DNA of 64,000 nucleotides from Roseivivax lentus (GTDB lineage Bacteria > Pseudomonadota > Alphaproteobacteria > Rhodobacterales > Rhodobacteraceae), in contig NZ_FTOQ01000001.1 of NCBI RefSeq assembly GCF_900156805.1, forward strand, positions 62,001-126,000, in the 5' to 3' direction. The position numbers and the translations under genes are program-made. This document shows, one piece after another, positions 18,429 through 29,896 of this stretch. The stretch's first letter is position 1; every line of letters begins with the position of its first letter. Under the pieces are notes generated by a model. That model was not told where the DNA came from, ran no database searches, and saw only the letters and a list, made by a program, of their open reading frames with translations.

Positions 18429-18429
<1 letters not shown>
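17773..18429 (-). CDS. bchM: Mg-protoporphyrin IX O-methyltransferase
   Basis: BchM methylates Mg-protoporphyrin IX with S-adenosylmethionine, just before the cyclase step. From ATG 18429 the 218-residue protein begins MSYELTRARVETYFDRTATR. It has the SAM-binding motif ARVLDAGCGAGQMTAELAER near residues 67-86, followed by the acidic motif VVAVDIS and later FDAVFAMDSLIYYSP. The frame stays open far upstream into bchL, but the homologous start is clearly 18429. The ATG overlaps the bchL stop by one base, and the end overlaps lhaA by four. Confidence 0.97.
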
Positions 18430-19447
<1,018 letters not shown>

Positions 19448-19494
19448 ACCCGCCCCGCAGGGCTGGCCGCAGCCGGGGATATGCGCGCGCATGG

Positions 19495-22400
19495 TCATTC
19501 CGCGGCCACCCCTTCCATCCGGTCTTCCAGCTGGTCCGCCGCCGCCTCGAGCGCCGCGAGCGTTTCCGCATCGGGCTGCCAATAGGCGCGGTCATGGGCC
19601 TCGAGGAGGCGGTTCGCCATCCGGCTCGACGCGGTCGGGTTGAGCGCCGCGAGCCGCGCGCGCATCTCCGGGTCGAGAACGAAGGTCTCGGACAGGCGCT
19701 GGTAGATCCACGGCTCCACCTTCCCGGTGGTGGCCGACCAGCCCATCGTGTTCGTGACCTGCGCCTCGATCTGCTTCACGCCCTGCGCGCCATGCTTCAG
19801 CATGCCCTCGAACCATTTCGGGTTGAGCGAGCGCGAGCGCGTCTCGAGCGCGACCTGATCGGCGAGTGTGCGCACCTTGCCAGCCCCGCGCGTCTGGTCC
19901 GAGATATAGACCGCCGCCTCTTCGCCGCGGGCGCGCTTCACCGCGCGGGAAATGCCGCCCAGCGTGTCGAAATAGTGATCGACCGTGGTCACACCCAGCT
20001 CCACGGATTCAAGGTTCTGATAGGCCACTTCGACCCGCGCAAGCGTGGCCTGCAGTAGCGCAGGGTTGGCGGCGGCCTTGCCATTGGCCCCGTAGGCGAA
20101 GCTCTTGCGCGACTGGTAGGCGTCGGCGAGCTCGTCCTCGTCGCCGAAGGCGGAGCTTTCGACGAGCTGGTTCACGTTCGAGCCGTATGCGCCTTCGGCA
20201 TTCGAGAAGACGCGCAGTGCCGCGGTCTCCAGATCGCAGCCATGCTCGTCCTGGTAGGCCAGCGCATGGGCGCGGATGAAGTTCATCTCCAGGGGTTCAT
20301 CCGCTTCGGCGGCCTTCAGCGCCGCCTCCGCCAGCATGCGGGTCTGCAGCGGCAGAAGATCGCGGAAGATGCCCGACAGGGTCATCACCACGTCGATGCG
20401 CGGGCGGCCCAGCGCTTCCAGCGGAACGAGATCGGCCCCTGAAATGCGCCCGAAGCTGTCCATCCGCGGCACCGCGCCCATCAGCGCTAGCGCCTGCGCC
20501 AGCGGTGCGCCGTCCGACTTGATGTTGTCCGATCCCCACAAGACCAGCGCGACGGACCGCGGCAGGCTGGCATGGGTATCGAGCAGCATCTGCGCCTGGC
20601 GCGCTCCGTCCCGGCAGGCAAAGGCCGTCGGCATGCGGAACGGGTCGAAGGCATGGATGTTGCGGCCCGTGGGCAGGATGTCGGCGCTGCGGATCAAGTC
20701 GCCGCCGGGCACCGGGGCCACGAAGCGCGCCTCGAGCGCGGCCATCAGGCCGGCCATCTCGCTGCCATTGTCCAGCATCTCCGCCGCATGGGCCTGCGCC
20801 GCGTCGTCCTGATCGGCCATCAATGCGAGATAATCGGCCCGCATCTCCGGCGTGATCGTGCGGCCCAGAACATGGAGGCCCTCGGGAATGAGCGCGTCCT
20901 CGGTCTCCAGAAGCGCGAGCCACAGGGCTTCGGGATCGCGGCCCGCCATGTCGACGGCCTCGGCCTCCTCGGCGATGAGCGCGCGCAATTCGTCCCGGCG
21001 GGGATCGTCGGCATTCATCGACCGCCAGCGCGTCAGGCTTTCCTTGAGCGCCTGCAGCCCTTTGTAGAGCCCCGATTGCGCCAGCGGCGGCGTCAGATGG
21101 GTGACGGTCACGGCGCCCGAACGGCGCTTTGCCAGCGTCGCTTCGGAGGGGTTGTTCGCCGCATAGAGATAGACGTTCGGCATCTCGCCGATCAGCCGGT
21201 CGGGCCAGTCGCGCGCGCCCAGGCCCGCCTGCTTGCCGGGCATGAATTCCAGCGCGCCATGCATGCCGAAATGCAGCAGCGCATCGGCCTGATAGGTGTT
21301 GCGCAGCCACAGGTAGAAGGTGGTGAAGGCATGGGTCGGGGCGAAACCGCCCTCGAACAGCAGCCGCATCGGGTCACCTTCCCAGCCAAAGGCGGGCTGC
21401 AGACCGACGAAGACATTGCCGAAATGCTGCCCCAGCACGAAGACGCCGCGCCCGTCGGACTGAATGCGGCCCGGAGCCGGTCCCCAGACCGCCTCGATGG
21501 CCTTCAGGGGCGGCGTGGTGCGCACGATCGTGTCGGCGCTGACATGGTCGATGACATTGGCGTCCTGACCGTATTGCGTGGCATTGCCCTCGAGCACGGC
21601 AGCGCGCAGCTCTGCCACGGAGGCGGGCGGCACAATTGTGTAGCCGCGCTGCTTCATCGCGTGCATCACGTTGAAGAGGCTCTCGAACACGTCGAGATAG
21701 GCGGCACTTCCGGCGGCCCCGGCATTGGGCGGGAAGCCGAAGAGCACGATGCCGATCTTCGTCTCGGCGCGCGTCTTGCGACGGAGCCGCGCAAGGCGCA
21801 GCACCTTTTCGGACAGGCTTTCGATCCGTTCCGGGCAGGGCGCCATGGCCTTCACGCTGCTTTGCGGACGGCAGCGATGGGTGCAGCCATCGCAGCCTGC
21901 CTCGCCGTGACGGCCCCCGAAAACGGTGGGGCAGACCGCGCCGTCAAGCTCGGGCAGCGCGATCAGCATCGTCGTCTCGATGGGACCCAGCCCCTGATTC
22001 GCCTCGGCCCATTGGCCGAGCGTCTGGAACTCCAGCGGATGCGCGGCCACATAAGGAACATCGAGCGCCTTCAGAACCGAGACCGCGGCGTCGCTGTCGT
22101 TATAGGCGGGCCCGCCCACGAGGCTGAACCCGGTCAGGGACACCAGCGCATCGATCTTCGTGCCGGTCTGATCCTGGAAATACGCCTCGATCGCGGGCCG
22201 TCCGTCGAGGCCGCCCGCGAAGGCGGGCAGAACGCGGATGCCCTTCTCCTCGAAGGTGCGGATCGTGGCGTCGTAATGCGCCGTGTCGCCCGCGAGGATG
22301 TAGGAGCGCATCATCAGCATGCCGATGGTGGCGACGGGGTTCGCGGGGCCCGGGATGTCGGCAGGATCGGTGGTGATGCGGCTGTCGAGATCCGGGTGAT

Positions 22401-23055
22401 ACAGCCCGACCTCGGGGTATTCCAGCGGCTCGGGCGCTTCGCCGCCCCGCAGCGATTCCGGGCCCGCATAGCGCGACATCAGGTAGCGGATCATCGCCTC
22501 GAAATTGTCGTCCGACCCGCCGAGCCAATACTGCATCATCAGGAACCACGACCGCAGGTCCTGCGCCTTGCCGGGAACGAGCCTGAGGATCTTCGGCAGG
22601 CGGCGCAGCATGCGCATCTTCTTCGCGCCATCCTCGGAGGAGGGCTTGGACGAGCCGCGCAGCTTCTTCATCAGCTTCATCATGCCGCTTTGCGGAGCGG
22701 ACATGTCGAGCTTGCCGAGCTTGGTGAGCTTGACGATCTCCGCATCGGCGATGACGCCCACGAAGGCATCGACGCGCTCGCGCGCGGCGCGCAGGTCGGG
22801 CAGGATATGTTTGACGTGCTCTTCGAGAAACAGAAGGTTCGCGACGATCATGTCGGCCCGCGCAACCGCGCGCTTGGCGTCGGTCAGGCTTTGCGGGCTC
22901 TCGCCCCATTCGGCCGCGGCATGCACGCTGATTTCGAGGCCGGGGAAATCCTCGGCCAGCCGGGCTTTCGCACGGGCCACGGGCCCGGCGCTATGGGCGT
23001 CGAGCGTGACGATGGCGATGTGATACCCGCCCATATGTGCCAGCTCATCGCGCAT
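19495..23055 (-). CDS. bchH: Magnesium chelatase subunit H
   Basis: BchH binds protoporphyrin IX and is the catalytic subunit that inserts Mg2+, together with BchI and BchD encoded at 52.7-55.4 kb. The 1186 residues match the cobN/Mg-chelatase family. Visible blocks include [40 protein letters not shown] (followed by [10 protein letters not shown]), [20 protein letters not shown] and [16 protein letters not shown] near the C-terminus. Its start overlaps the bchB end by 11 bases. BchH sits at the haem/bacteriochlorophyll branch, so coupled expression with bchB is expected. Confidence 0.98.
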   Translation of the reverse strand: MRDELAHMGGYHIAIVTLDAHSAGPVARAKARLAEDFPGLEISVHAAAEWGESPQSLTDAKRAVARADMIVANLLFLEEHVKHILPDLRAARERVDAFVGVIADAEIVKLTKLGKLDMSAPQSGMMKLMKKLRGSSKPSSEDGAKKMRMLRRLPKILRLVPGKAQDLRSWFLMMQYWLGGSDDNFEAMIRYLMSRYAGPESLRGGEAPEPLEYPEVGLYHPDLDSRITTDPADIPGPANPVATIGMLMMRSYILAGDTAHYDATIRTFEEKGIRVLPAFAGGLDGRPAIEAYFQDQTGTKIDALVSLTGFSLVGGPAYNDSDAAVSVLKALDVPYVAAHPLEFQTLGQWAEANQGLGPIETTMLIALPELDGAVCPTVFGGRHGEAGCDGCTHRCRPQSSVKAMAPCPERIESLSEKVLRLARLRRKTRAETKIGIVLFGFPPNAGAAGSAAYLDVFESLFNVMHAMKQRGYTIVPPASVAELRAAVLEGNATQYGQDANVIDHVSADTIVRTTPPLKAIEAVWGPAPGRIQSDGRGVFVLGQHFGNVFVGLQPAFGWEGDPMRLLFEGGFAPTHAFTTFYLWLRNTYQADALLHFGMHGALEFMPGKQAGLGARDWPDRLIGEMPNVYLYAANNPSEATLAKRRSGAVTVTHLTPPLAQSGLYKGLQALKESLTRWRSMNADDPRRDELRALIAEEAEAVDMAGRDPEALWLALLETEDALIPEGLHVLGRTITPEMRADYLALMADQDDAAQAHAAEMLDNGSEMAGLMAALEARFVAPVPGGDLIRSADILPTGRNIHAFDPFRMPTAFACRDGARQAQMLLDTHASLPRSVALVLWGSDNIKSDGAPLAQALALMGAVPRMDSFGRISGADLVPLEALGRPRIDVVMTLSGIFRDLLPLQTRMLAEAALKAAEADEPLEMNFIRAHALAYQDEHGCDLETAALRVFSNAEGAYGSNVNQLVESSAFGDEDELADAYQSRKSFAYGANGKAAANPALLQATLARVEVAYQNLESVELGVTTVDHYFDTLGGISRAVKRARGEEAAVYISDQTRGAGKVRTLADQVALETRSRSLNPKWFEGMLKHGAQGVKQIEAQVTNTMGWSATTGKVEPWIYQRLSETFVLDPEMRARLAALNPTASSRMANRLLEAHDRAYWQPDAETLAALEAAADQLEDRMEGVAAE

Positions 23056-24595
23056 AATGGGCCTTTGCCTCGTAAAGCGTCTCGACGCTGATCTCGGACT
23101 GGCCCCGCTCGGAGGCGAAGGTCTCGGTGTTGCGCTTGGCCTTGCCGCGCACGAAGAAGGGGATCTTCTTCAGCTCCTTCTCGGCGGCGGGCAGCCAGAC
23201 CACCTCGACGCTCGAGGCCGGTGCGGCGGCTTCCGGTGCCTTTTCGGCACGGTGCGCCGCCTCGGTCTCGCCCAGGACGCGCGGGGCATGGCCGCCGTGA
23301 TGCGAAGGCCCGGCCGCATCGTGGAACTCGAAATCCTCGCGGAACATCGTCAGCAGGTGTTCCTCCAGCCCCATGACCAGCGGATGCACCCAGGTGTCGA
23401 AGATGACGTTCGCGCCCTCGATCCCCATCTGGGGCGAGTAGCGCGCGGGGAAGTCCTGGACGTGGACGGGGGCCGAGATCACCGCGCAGGGAATGCCCAG
23501 CCGCTTGCCGATATGGCGCTCCATCTGGGTGCCGAGGATCATCTCGGGGGCCAGCGCCTCAATCGTCGCCTCAACCTCGAGGTAATCGTCGGTGATAAGC
23601 GCCTCGACGCCGTATTCCCGGGCCAACGCCCGGATGGGCCGCGCCATCTCGCGGTTGTAGCAGCCCATGCCCGCGACCTCGAAGCCCATCTCGTCGCGGG
23701 CGATGCGCGCGGCGGCGGCGACATGGGTGCCGTCACCGAACAGAAAGACGCGCTTGCCGGTCAGGTAGGTGCTGTCGACCGAGGCCGAATACCAGGGCAG
23801 ACGCAGGCGGCTTTCGTCGAATTTCGGCTCTGTTCCGGCCAAAGCAGCCACTTCGGCCACGAAATCGCGGGTCGCGCCGACACCGATGGGCACCACCTTT
23901 GTGTAGGGCAGGCCCAGCTCGCGTTCCATCCAGCGGCAGGCGCTTTCGCCGGTTTCGGGATACATCAGCACGTTGAACTGCGCAGCCCCGAGCCGGGTGA
24001 TGTCCTCGGGTGTCGCGTCATAGGGCGCGCAGACATTCACGCTGATGCCCATGTCCTCCAGCAGCGCCGTCACCTCGGTGATGTCGTCGCGGTGCCGGAA
24101 GCCCAGCGCCGTCGGGCCGATCAGGTTCGCGCTCGGATGCGCGGTCTTCTCGACGGGCCGCGCGAGGTGGCGGCAGATCTGCAGGAAGGTCTCGTCCGCG
24201 CCGAAGTTTTCCTTGCGCTGGTAGGACGGCAATTCCAGCGGAATGACCGGGATCGGCAGGCCGATGGTCTCCGCCATGCCGCCGGGATCGTCCTGAATGA
24301 GTTCGGCGGTGCAGGAGGCCCCGACGATCATCGCCTGCGGCCTGAACCGGTCATAAGCCTCGAGACAGGCGGTCTTGAAGAGGTTCGCCGTGTCGGAGCC
24401 CAGATCGCGGGCCTGGAAGGTCGTGTAAGTCACCGGCGGGCGGTGGTTGCGCCGCTCGATCATGGTGAAAAGCAGGTCGGCGTAGGTGTCGCCCTGGGGG
24501 GCATGCAGCACGTAGTGCAGACCCTTCATCGCCGTGGCCACGCGCATCGCGCCGACATGCGGCGGGCCTTCATATGTCCAGACGGTCAGCTTCAC
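23045..24595 (-). CDS. bchB: Light-independent protochlorophyllide reductase subunit B
   Basis: BchB forms with BchN the catalytic NB component of dark protochlorophyllide reductase, related to NifDK. I start it at GTG 24595 because [20 protein letters not shown] matches the conserved family N-terminus and a strong GGAGGT site lies seven bases upstream. An in-frame upstream extension of 67 codons is Arg/Ser-rich and unlike the family. The protein has 516 residues, with [20 protein letters not shown], the cysteine in [16 protein letters not shown], and a C-terminal domain beginning near [20 protein letters not shown]. The end overlaps bchH by 11 bases. Confidence 0.96.
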   Translation of the reverse strand: MKLTVWTYEGPPHVGAMRVATAMKGLHYVLHAPQGDTYADLLFTMIERRNHRPPVTYTTFQARDLGSDTANLFKTACLEAYDRFRPQAMIVGASCTAELIQDDPGGMAETIGLPIPVIPLELPSYQRKENFGADETFLQICRHLARPVEKTAHPSANLIGPTALGFRHRDDITEVTALLEDMGISVNVCAPYDATPEDITRLGAAQFNVLMYPETGESACRWMERELGLPYTKVVPIGVGATRDFVAEVAALAGTEPKFDESRLRLPWYSASVDSTYLTGKRVFLFGDGTHVAAAARIARDEMGFEVAGMGCYNREMARPIRALAREYGVEALITDDYLEVEATIEALAPEMILGTQMERHIGKRLGIPCAVISAPVHVQDFPARYSPQMGIEGANVIFDTWVHPLVMGLEEHLLTMFREDFEFHDAAGPSHHGGHAPRVLGETEAAHRAEKAPEAAAPASSVEVVWLPAAEKELKKIPFFVRGKAKRNTETFASERGQSEISVETLYEAKAHYAR

Positions 24596-24611
24596 TTGCG
24601 ACCTCCGGGCT

Positions 24612-24631
24612 GCGTATTTGTAAAGAGGCAA
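24612..24631 (+). repeat. Dispersed 20-nt motif, copy 2
   Basis: GCGTATTTGTAAAGAGGCAA sits in the 40-bp gap between bchN and bchB. It is on the plus strand, opposite in orientation to copies 1 and 3, and close to the bchB ribosome site. Confidence 0.6.
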
Positions 24632-24635
24632 GCCA

Positions 24636-26431
<1,796 letters not shown>

Positions 26432-26461
26432 GGGCTCAAGGTAGCTGCCCAAGCCGAAAAG

Positions 26462-26479
26462 TGTCAATTCAAACTTACA
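26462..26479. promoter_or_regulatory. PpsR/CrtJ operator (bchF-proximal)
   Basis: TGTcaattcaaacttACA is an exact TGT-N12-ACA palindrome about 30 bp upstream of the bchF ATG. This is the known PpsR/CrtJ recognition form and would repress the bchF superoperon under oxygen. Confidence 0.85.
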
Positions 26480-26515
26480 GTGCTCCGGTGTATTCGGCGA
26501 TTGTTCCGGATAATC

Positions 26516-26533
26516 TGTAAAACAAGGCAGACA
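26516..26533. promoter_or_regulatory. PpsR/CrtJ operator (middle of bchF-aerR gap)
   Basis: TGTaaaacaaggcagACA has exact half-sites but a less typical interior. It lies 54 bp from the bchF-proximal box (start to start), so it could support cooperative binding. Confidence 0.65.
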
Positions 26534-26599
26534 GTTCCGCTGTGAAAGGTTGGAATATCCCGCGATTTCCTGTCGTTGACGCCGTCGAAAATCGCGGAT

Positions 26600-26617
26600 T
26601 GTCAGTTTGATTTGACA
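26600..26617. promoter_or_regulatory. PpsR/CrtJ operator (aerR-proximal)
   Basis: TGTcagtttgatttgACA is a strong match ending 82 bp upstream of the aerR ATG (26700) and four bases before the possible TTG start at 26622. It suggests that PpsR controls its own regulatory operon. Confidence 0.8.
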
Positions 26618-26699
26618 TTTTTTGGCGAACGCGGCACGGTTCCTTCATGTCCCGCGGGAATCGTTCCGATGGGGACAGGGCATCTGGAGCCCCATACCC

Positions 26700-27479
26700 A
26701 TGTCGGATTTTCTCTCGAACCCAGCCAATGTGCAGGAAGATCGCCCCGAGATCTCGGCGCTGGCGCATACGGTCGTGTCCCTCATGCAGGACAACACCAA
26801 GCGCAAGGTCGAACGCCACCTCCAAGCGATGACCGATCATCTGGTGCTGCGCGTGCGCGCCCCGGGTCCGTTCGCCGCCGACAAGCTGGTTTCCGAATTG
26901 CTGTCGGACGGGCTGCATGCCGATGACCTCATCGATGTCTGCATTCCTGCCGCCGCCCGGGTCCTAGGTGCGATGTGGTGCGAGGACCAGTTGAACTTCG
27001 CCGAGGTCACCATCGGCAGCGCCCGTCTTCAGGGCCTGCTGAGCCTGCTCGCCCCGCCCTGGAGCGTTCCCAGCGACGGCGACAGCGAACCCGCCATCGC
27101 CATCGTGTTGCCGGATGGCGAAACCCATACGCTTGGAGTGCACGTGATCACCGCGCAGCTGCGCCGGAAGAACGCCTCCGTCCGGCTCCTGTTCGGGCCG
27201 ACCACCGCGACGCTTCTGCGAATTCTGCGCAATGATCCCTTCGACGGCGTGTTCTTTAGCTGCACGCGGAAATCGAAGCTGCCCGCCATTGCAGAAATGA
27301 TGACGCGCATTAAATCCTCTTTCACGCGGCCTCCAGCGCTTATCCTCGGTGGCCTCGCTTTGACTTCTGCGGAAAAAGAAGCCAAAGCGTCCCGTGCCGA
27401 CCTGGTGACGGACAACGCCCTCGCTGCATTCGAATTCTGTCGGCGCCGCATGAAAACAGACCCACCCAAGGTGAGGTAA
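26700..27479 (+). CDS. ppaA: Cobalamin-binding antirepressor AerR/PpaA
   Basis: AerR (PpaA in R. sphaeroides) binds B12 and modulates PpsR/CrtJ, giving light- and oxygen-dependent control. The 259 residues show a helical B12-cap pattern (VLGAMWCEDQLNFAEVTIGS) followed by a Rossmann-like half. In that half GETHTLGVHVI contains an E-x-H-x-x-G variant of the DxHxxG motif, so His-143 is the probable cobalt ligand. The frame is open 26 codons upstream to a TTG at 26622, and the R. capsulatus homologue is reported to exist in long and short forms. The stop overlaps the ppsR ATG by one base (TAATG), so the two regulators are co-translated. Confidence 0.92.
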   Translation: MSDFLSNPANVQEDRPEISALAHTVVSLMQDNTKRKVERHLQAMTDHLVLRVRAPGPFAADKLVSELLSDGLHADDLIDVCIPAAARVLGAMWCEDQLNFAEVTIGSARLQGLLSLLAPPWSVPSDGDSEPAIAIVLPDGETHTLGVHVITAQLRRKNASVRLLFGPTTATLLRILRNDPFDGVFFSCTRKSKLPAIAEMMTRIKSSFTRPPALILGGLALTSAEKEAKASRADLVTDNALAAFEFCRRRMKTDPPKVR

Positions 27480-28894
27480 TGTCACAGACCGAAGCACATG
27501 ATCAGACCCCGTGGTCGGGATTGGCCGAAGATCGGGACGTGCTGAACGGTCTTCTTGCTTCCGCATGCGATATCGCGCTGATCCTCGACAACGAGGCCCG
27601 CATCCACGAGGTGCTGGGCGAACATGCGCCCGCCAAGGTCGAGACCTGGATCGGCAAGTCCATCACGGACGTGCTGACCATCGAAAGCCAGCCGAAATTC
27701 GAAAGCGCCTACCGGACCTTCCTCGAGACCGGAACGGTCGCGCGTCCCGTCGAACTCAATCACGAAGACGGGCGCAGCTGGGAATTTCCCATCCGTTACA
27801 ACTTCTTCGCCGATCCGGCCGGACGCGGGGTGATCCTACTGGGGCGCGATCTGAGCATCGTCGCCGAGACGCAGGCGCAGCTCGTCCAGGCGCAGATGTC
27901 GCTGGAACAGGGCTACGAGGCGCGGCGCGAATTCGATGCCCGCTACCGCCTGTTGCTGCGCACCGTCGAGGATCCCATCGTCTTCGTCTCGGTCTCGGGT
28001 GGCCGCATCAAGGACCTCAACGATCCGGCGGCGGCCCTGCTCGGATCGTCGCGGGAAGACTTCATCGGCGCCATCTTCGCGAATGAATTCGTGGATCGCG
28101 GCCGCGAGGAATTCATCGAGAGCCTCGTCAACGCCGCGATCTCGGAAGGCTCGCAGCCGGTCACCGCGCGCACGCGCCGCGGCCAGGGCGAAGTGGCCTT
28201 CGTGCCGCATGTGTTCCGCGCCGCCGGCGAGCGGGTGCTGATCCTGCGCCTCGACGCATCGGGAACGCGGGACCAGCGCAGCACCGGCGGGCAGGACGAA
28301 TTCGCCGCGCTGTTCGAACAGGGTCCGGACGCCATCGTCCTGACCTCCGCCTCGGGGCTCATCCAAAGCGCCAATGACAGCTTCCTCGAGATGATCGACG
28401 CGGCGCATTTCGTCGACGTGAAGGGCCGCAAGCTCGCCGATTTCCTGAGCCGGGGTCAGATCGACATGAATGTGGTGATCGAGAATGCGCGCCGCACCGG
28501 CAAGATGCGCTTCTACGCCACCAAGGTGGTGAACGAATTCGGCGCGGAGACCTCCATCGAGATGTCGGCGACGATGATCGCCACCCGCTCCGAACCGATG
28601 CTCGGCTTCATCATCCGCGACACGTCCCGCACCGAGACGATGCGCCGGTCGCAGATGCATGCCTCCGAGGAATCGAGCCGCAACGTGATGGAGCTCGTGG
28701 GCTCCGCCACGCTGAAGGAAATCGTGGCCGAGACGACCGACGTGGTCGAGAAGATGTGCATCGAGACCGCGGTGAACCTGACCCGGAACAATCGCGTCGC
28801 CGCCGCCGAGATGCTGGGCCTGTCGCGGCAATCGCTCTATGTGAAGCTGCGCAAATACGGGCTGCTGAACCGCGAAAGCGGCGATCAGGACTGA
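27479..28894 (+). CDS. ppsR: Transcriptional repressor PpsR/CrtJ
   Basis: PpsR is the aerobic repressor of bch, crt and related genes and binds TGT-N12-ACA. The 471 residues contain a divergent N-terminal PAS region (ILDNEARIHEVLGEHAPAKV), a Q-rich linker (TQAQLVQAQMSLEQGYEARR), two further PAS domains (about residues 160-260 and 275-385) and a C-terminal FIS-type helix-turn-helix (NRVAAAEMLGLSRQSLYVKL). Only two cysteines are seen, Cys-30 and Cys-427. The latter lies just before the DNA-binding helices, as does Cys-424 of R. sphaeroides PpsR. No equivalent of Cys-251 is present. Confidence 0.97.
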   Translation: MSQTEAHDQTPWSGLAEDRDVLNGLLASACDIALILDNEARIHEVLGEHAPAKVETWIGKSITDVLTIESQPKFESAYRTFLETGTVARPVELNHEDGRSWEFPIRYNFFADPAGRGVILLGRDLSIVAETQAQLVQAQMSLEQGYEARREFDARYRLLLRTVEDPIVFVSVSGGRIKDLNDPAAALLGSSREDFIGAIFANEFVDRGREEFIESLVNAAISEGSQPVTARTRRGQGEVAFVPHVFRAAGERVLILRLDASGTRDQRSTGGQDEFAALFEQGPDAIVLTSASGLIQSANDSFLEMIDAAHFVDVKGRKLADFLSRGQIDMNVVIENARRTGKMRFYATKVVNEFGAETSIEMSATMIATRSEPMLGFIIRDTSRTETMRRSQMHASEESSRNVMELVGSATLKEIVAETTDVVEKMCIETAVNLTRNNRVAAAEMLGLSRQSLYVKLRKYGLLNRESGDQD

Positions 28895-28987
28895 CCTGTC
28901 CCACAATTGGCCGAAGCTCCACCGACGCGACGATGCGGACGGCGCGAAATACTTGCGCCGACTCAATCTGTCGTGTCTAACTGACGT

Positions 28988-29896
28988 ATGAGTGTCAGCT
29001 TAAGTTTACACACACGGCGATATCCCGAACCGGCGGCCATGCTGCGGCTGATCAAGCCCGTGACCTGGTTCCCGCCGATGTGGGCCTATCTCTGCGGCGC
29101 GGTCTCCTCCGGCGTGCCGCTCGGCAGCCAGCCGGGTCTCGTCGTTCTGGGCATCCTGCTGGCCGGTCCCATCGTCTGCGGCATGAGCCAGGCCGCCAAC
29201 GATTGGTGCGACCGCCACGTCGACGCGATCAACGAGCCGGACCGCCCCATTCCCTCGGGCCGCGTGCCCGGACGCTGGGGCCTCTGGATCGCGCTGGCGA
29301 TGTCGGTGCTGTCCCTGGCGGTCGGATCGCTCCTGGGCCTTTGGGGTTTCATCGCCACGATGGCGGGCGTCGCCGCCGCCTGGGCCTATTCCGCCGAACC
29401 GCTGCGCCTGAAGAAGTCGGGCTGGTGGGGTCCGGGCCTCGTGGGCCTCTCCTACGAGACCCTGCCCTGGTTCACCGGCGCCGCGATCCTCGCGCAAAGC
29501 CTGCCCTCCGGCCCGGTCATCCTGACCGCGCTTCTCTACGGCCTCGGCGCGCATGGCATCATGACGCTGAACGATTTCAAGGCGCTGGAGGGTGACCGCC
29601 AGACCGGCGTCGCCTCCCTGCCGGTGACGCTCGGCCCCGACCGCGCCGCGCGCGTGGCCTGCTGGGGGATGATCCTGCCGCAGCTCGGCGTGATCGGTCT
29701 GCTCGTCTCGCTGGACCGCCCGGTCCATGCGCTGGCCATCGGCGCGCTTGTCGGCCTGCAGCTGCTCGCGATGCGCGTCATGCTGCGCGACCCCAAGGCG
29801 AAGGCGCCCTGGTACAACGGAACCGGGGTCCTGCTTTACGTGTCCGGCATGATGGTGGCGGCCTTCGCGCTGCGCTCGCTGGGAGTGGCGCCATGA
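28988..29896 (+). CDS. bchG: Bacteriochlorophyll synthase (esterifying geranylgeranyl transferase)
   Basis: BchG attaches geranylgeranyl diphosphate to bacteriochlorophyllide a. The 302-residue UbiA-type prenyltransferase has about nine membrane segments. The first Asp-rich motif is NDWCDRHVDAINEPDRPIPS and the second is LNDFKALEGDRQTG. The start ATG 28988 (MSVSLSLHTRRYPEPA) fits homologues, but a perfect PpsR box overlaps codons 2-8. A later ATG (29039) would remove the conserved N-terminal PEPA segment. It is the first gene of bchG-orf428-bchP-idi and overlaps the next by four bases. Confidence 0.96.
   Translation: MSVSLSLHTRRYPEPAAMLRLIKPVTWFPPMWAYLCGAVSSGVPLGSQPGLVVLGILLAGPIVCGMSQAANDWCDRHVDAINEPDRPIPSGRVPGRWGLWIALAMSVLSLAVGSLLGLWGFIATMAGVAAAWAYSAEPLRLKKSGWWGPGLVGLSYETLPWFTGAAILAQSLPSGPVILTALLYGLGAHGIMTLNDFKALEGDRQTGVASLPVTLGPDRAARVACWGMILPQLGVIGLLVSLDRPVHALAIGALVGLQLLAMRVMLRDPKAKAPWYNGTGVLLYVSGMMVAAFALRSLGVAP
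28993..29010. promoter_or_regulatory. PpsR/CrtJ operator inside the bchG start region
   Basis: TGTcagcttaagtttACA is an exact palindrome that begins five bases after the first base of the bchG ATG. A near match (TGT-N12-ACG) lies at 28969-28986. Binding here would block bchG at or just past its start. Confidence 0.7.

Noticed and set aside
20572-23091. 839-codon plus-strand frame opposite bchH
   Set aside because: Such long antisense frames arise in GC-rich genes with biased third positions; the sequence shows no family pattern and bchH is certain.
28969-28986. A second PpsR box upstream of bchG
   Set aside because: TGT-N12-ACG misses one half-site base and its 6-bp gap to the exact box does not fit the 8-bp register, so it is mentioned but not called as an operator.
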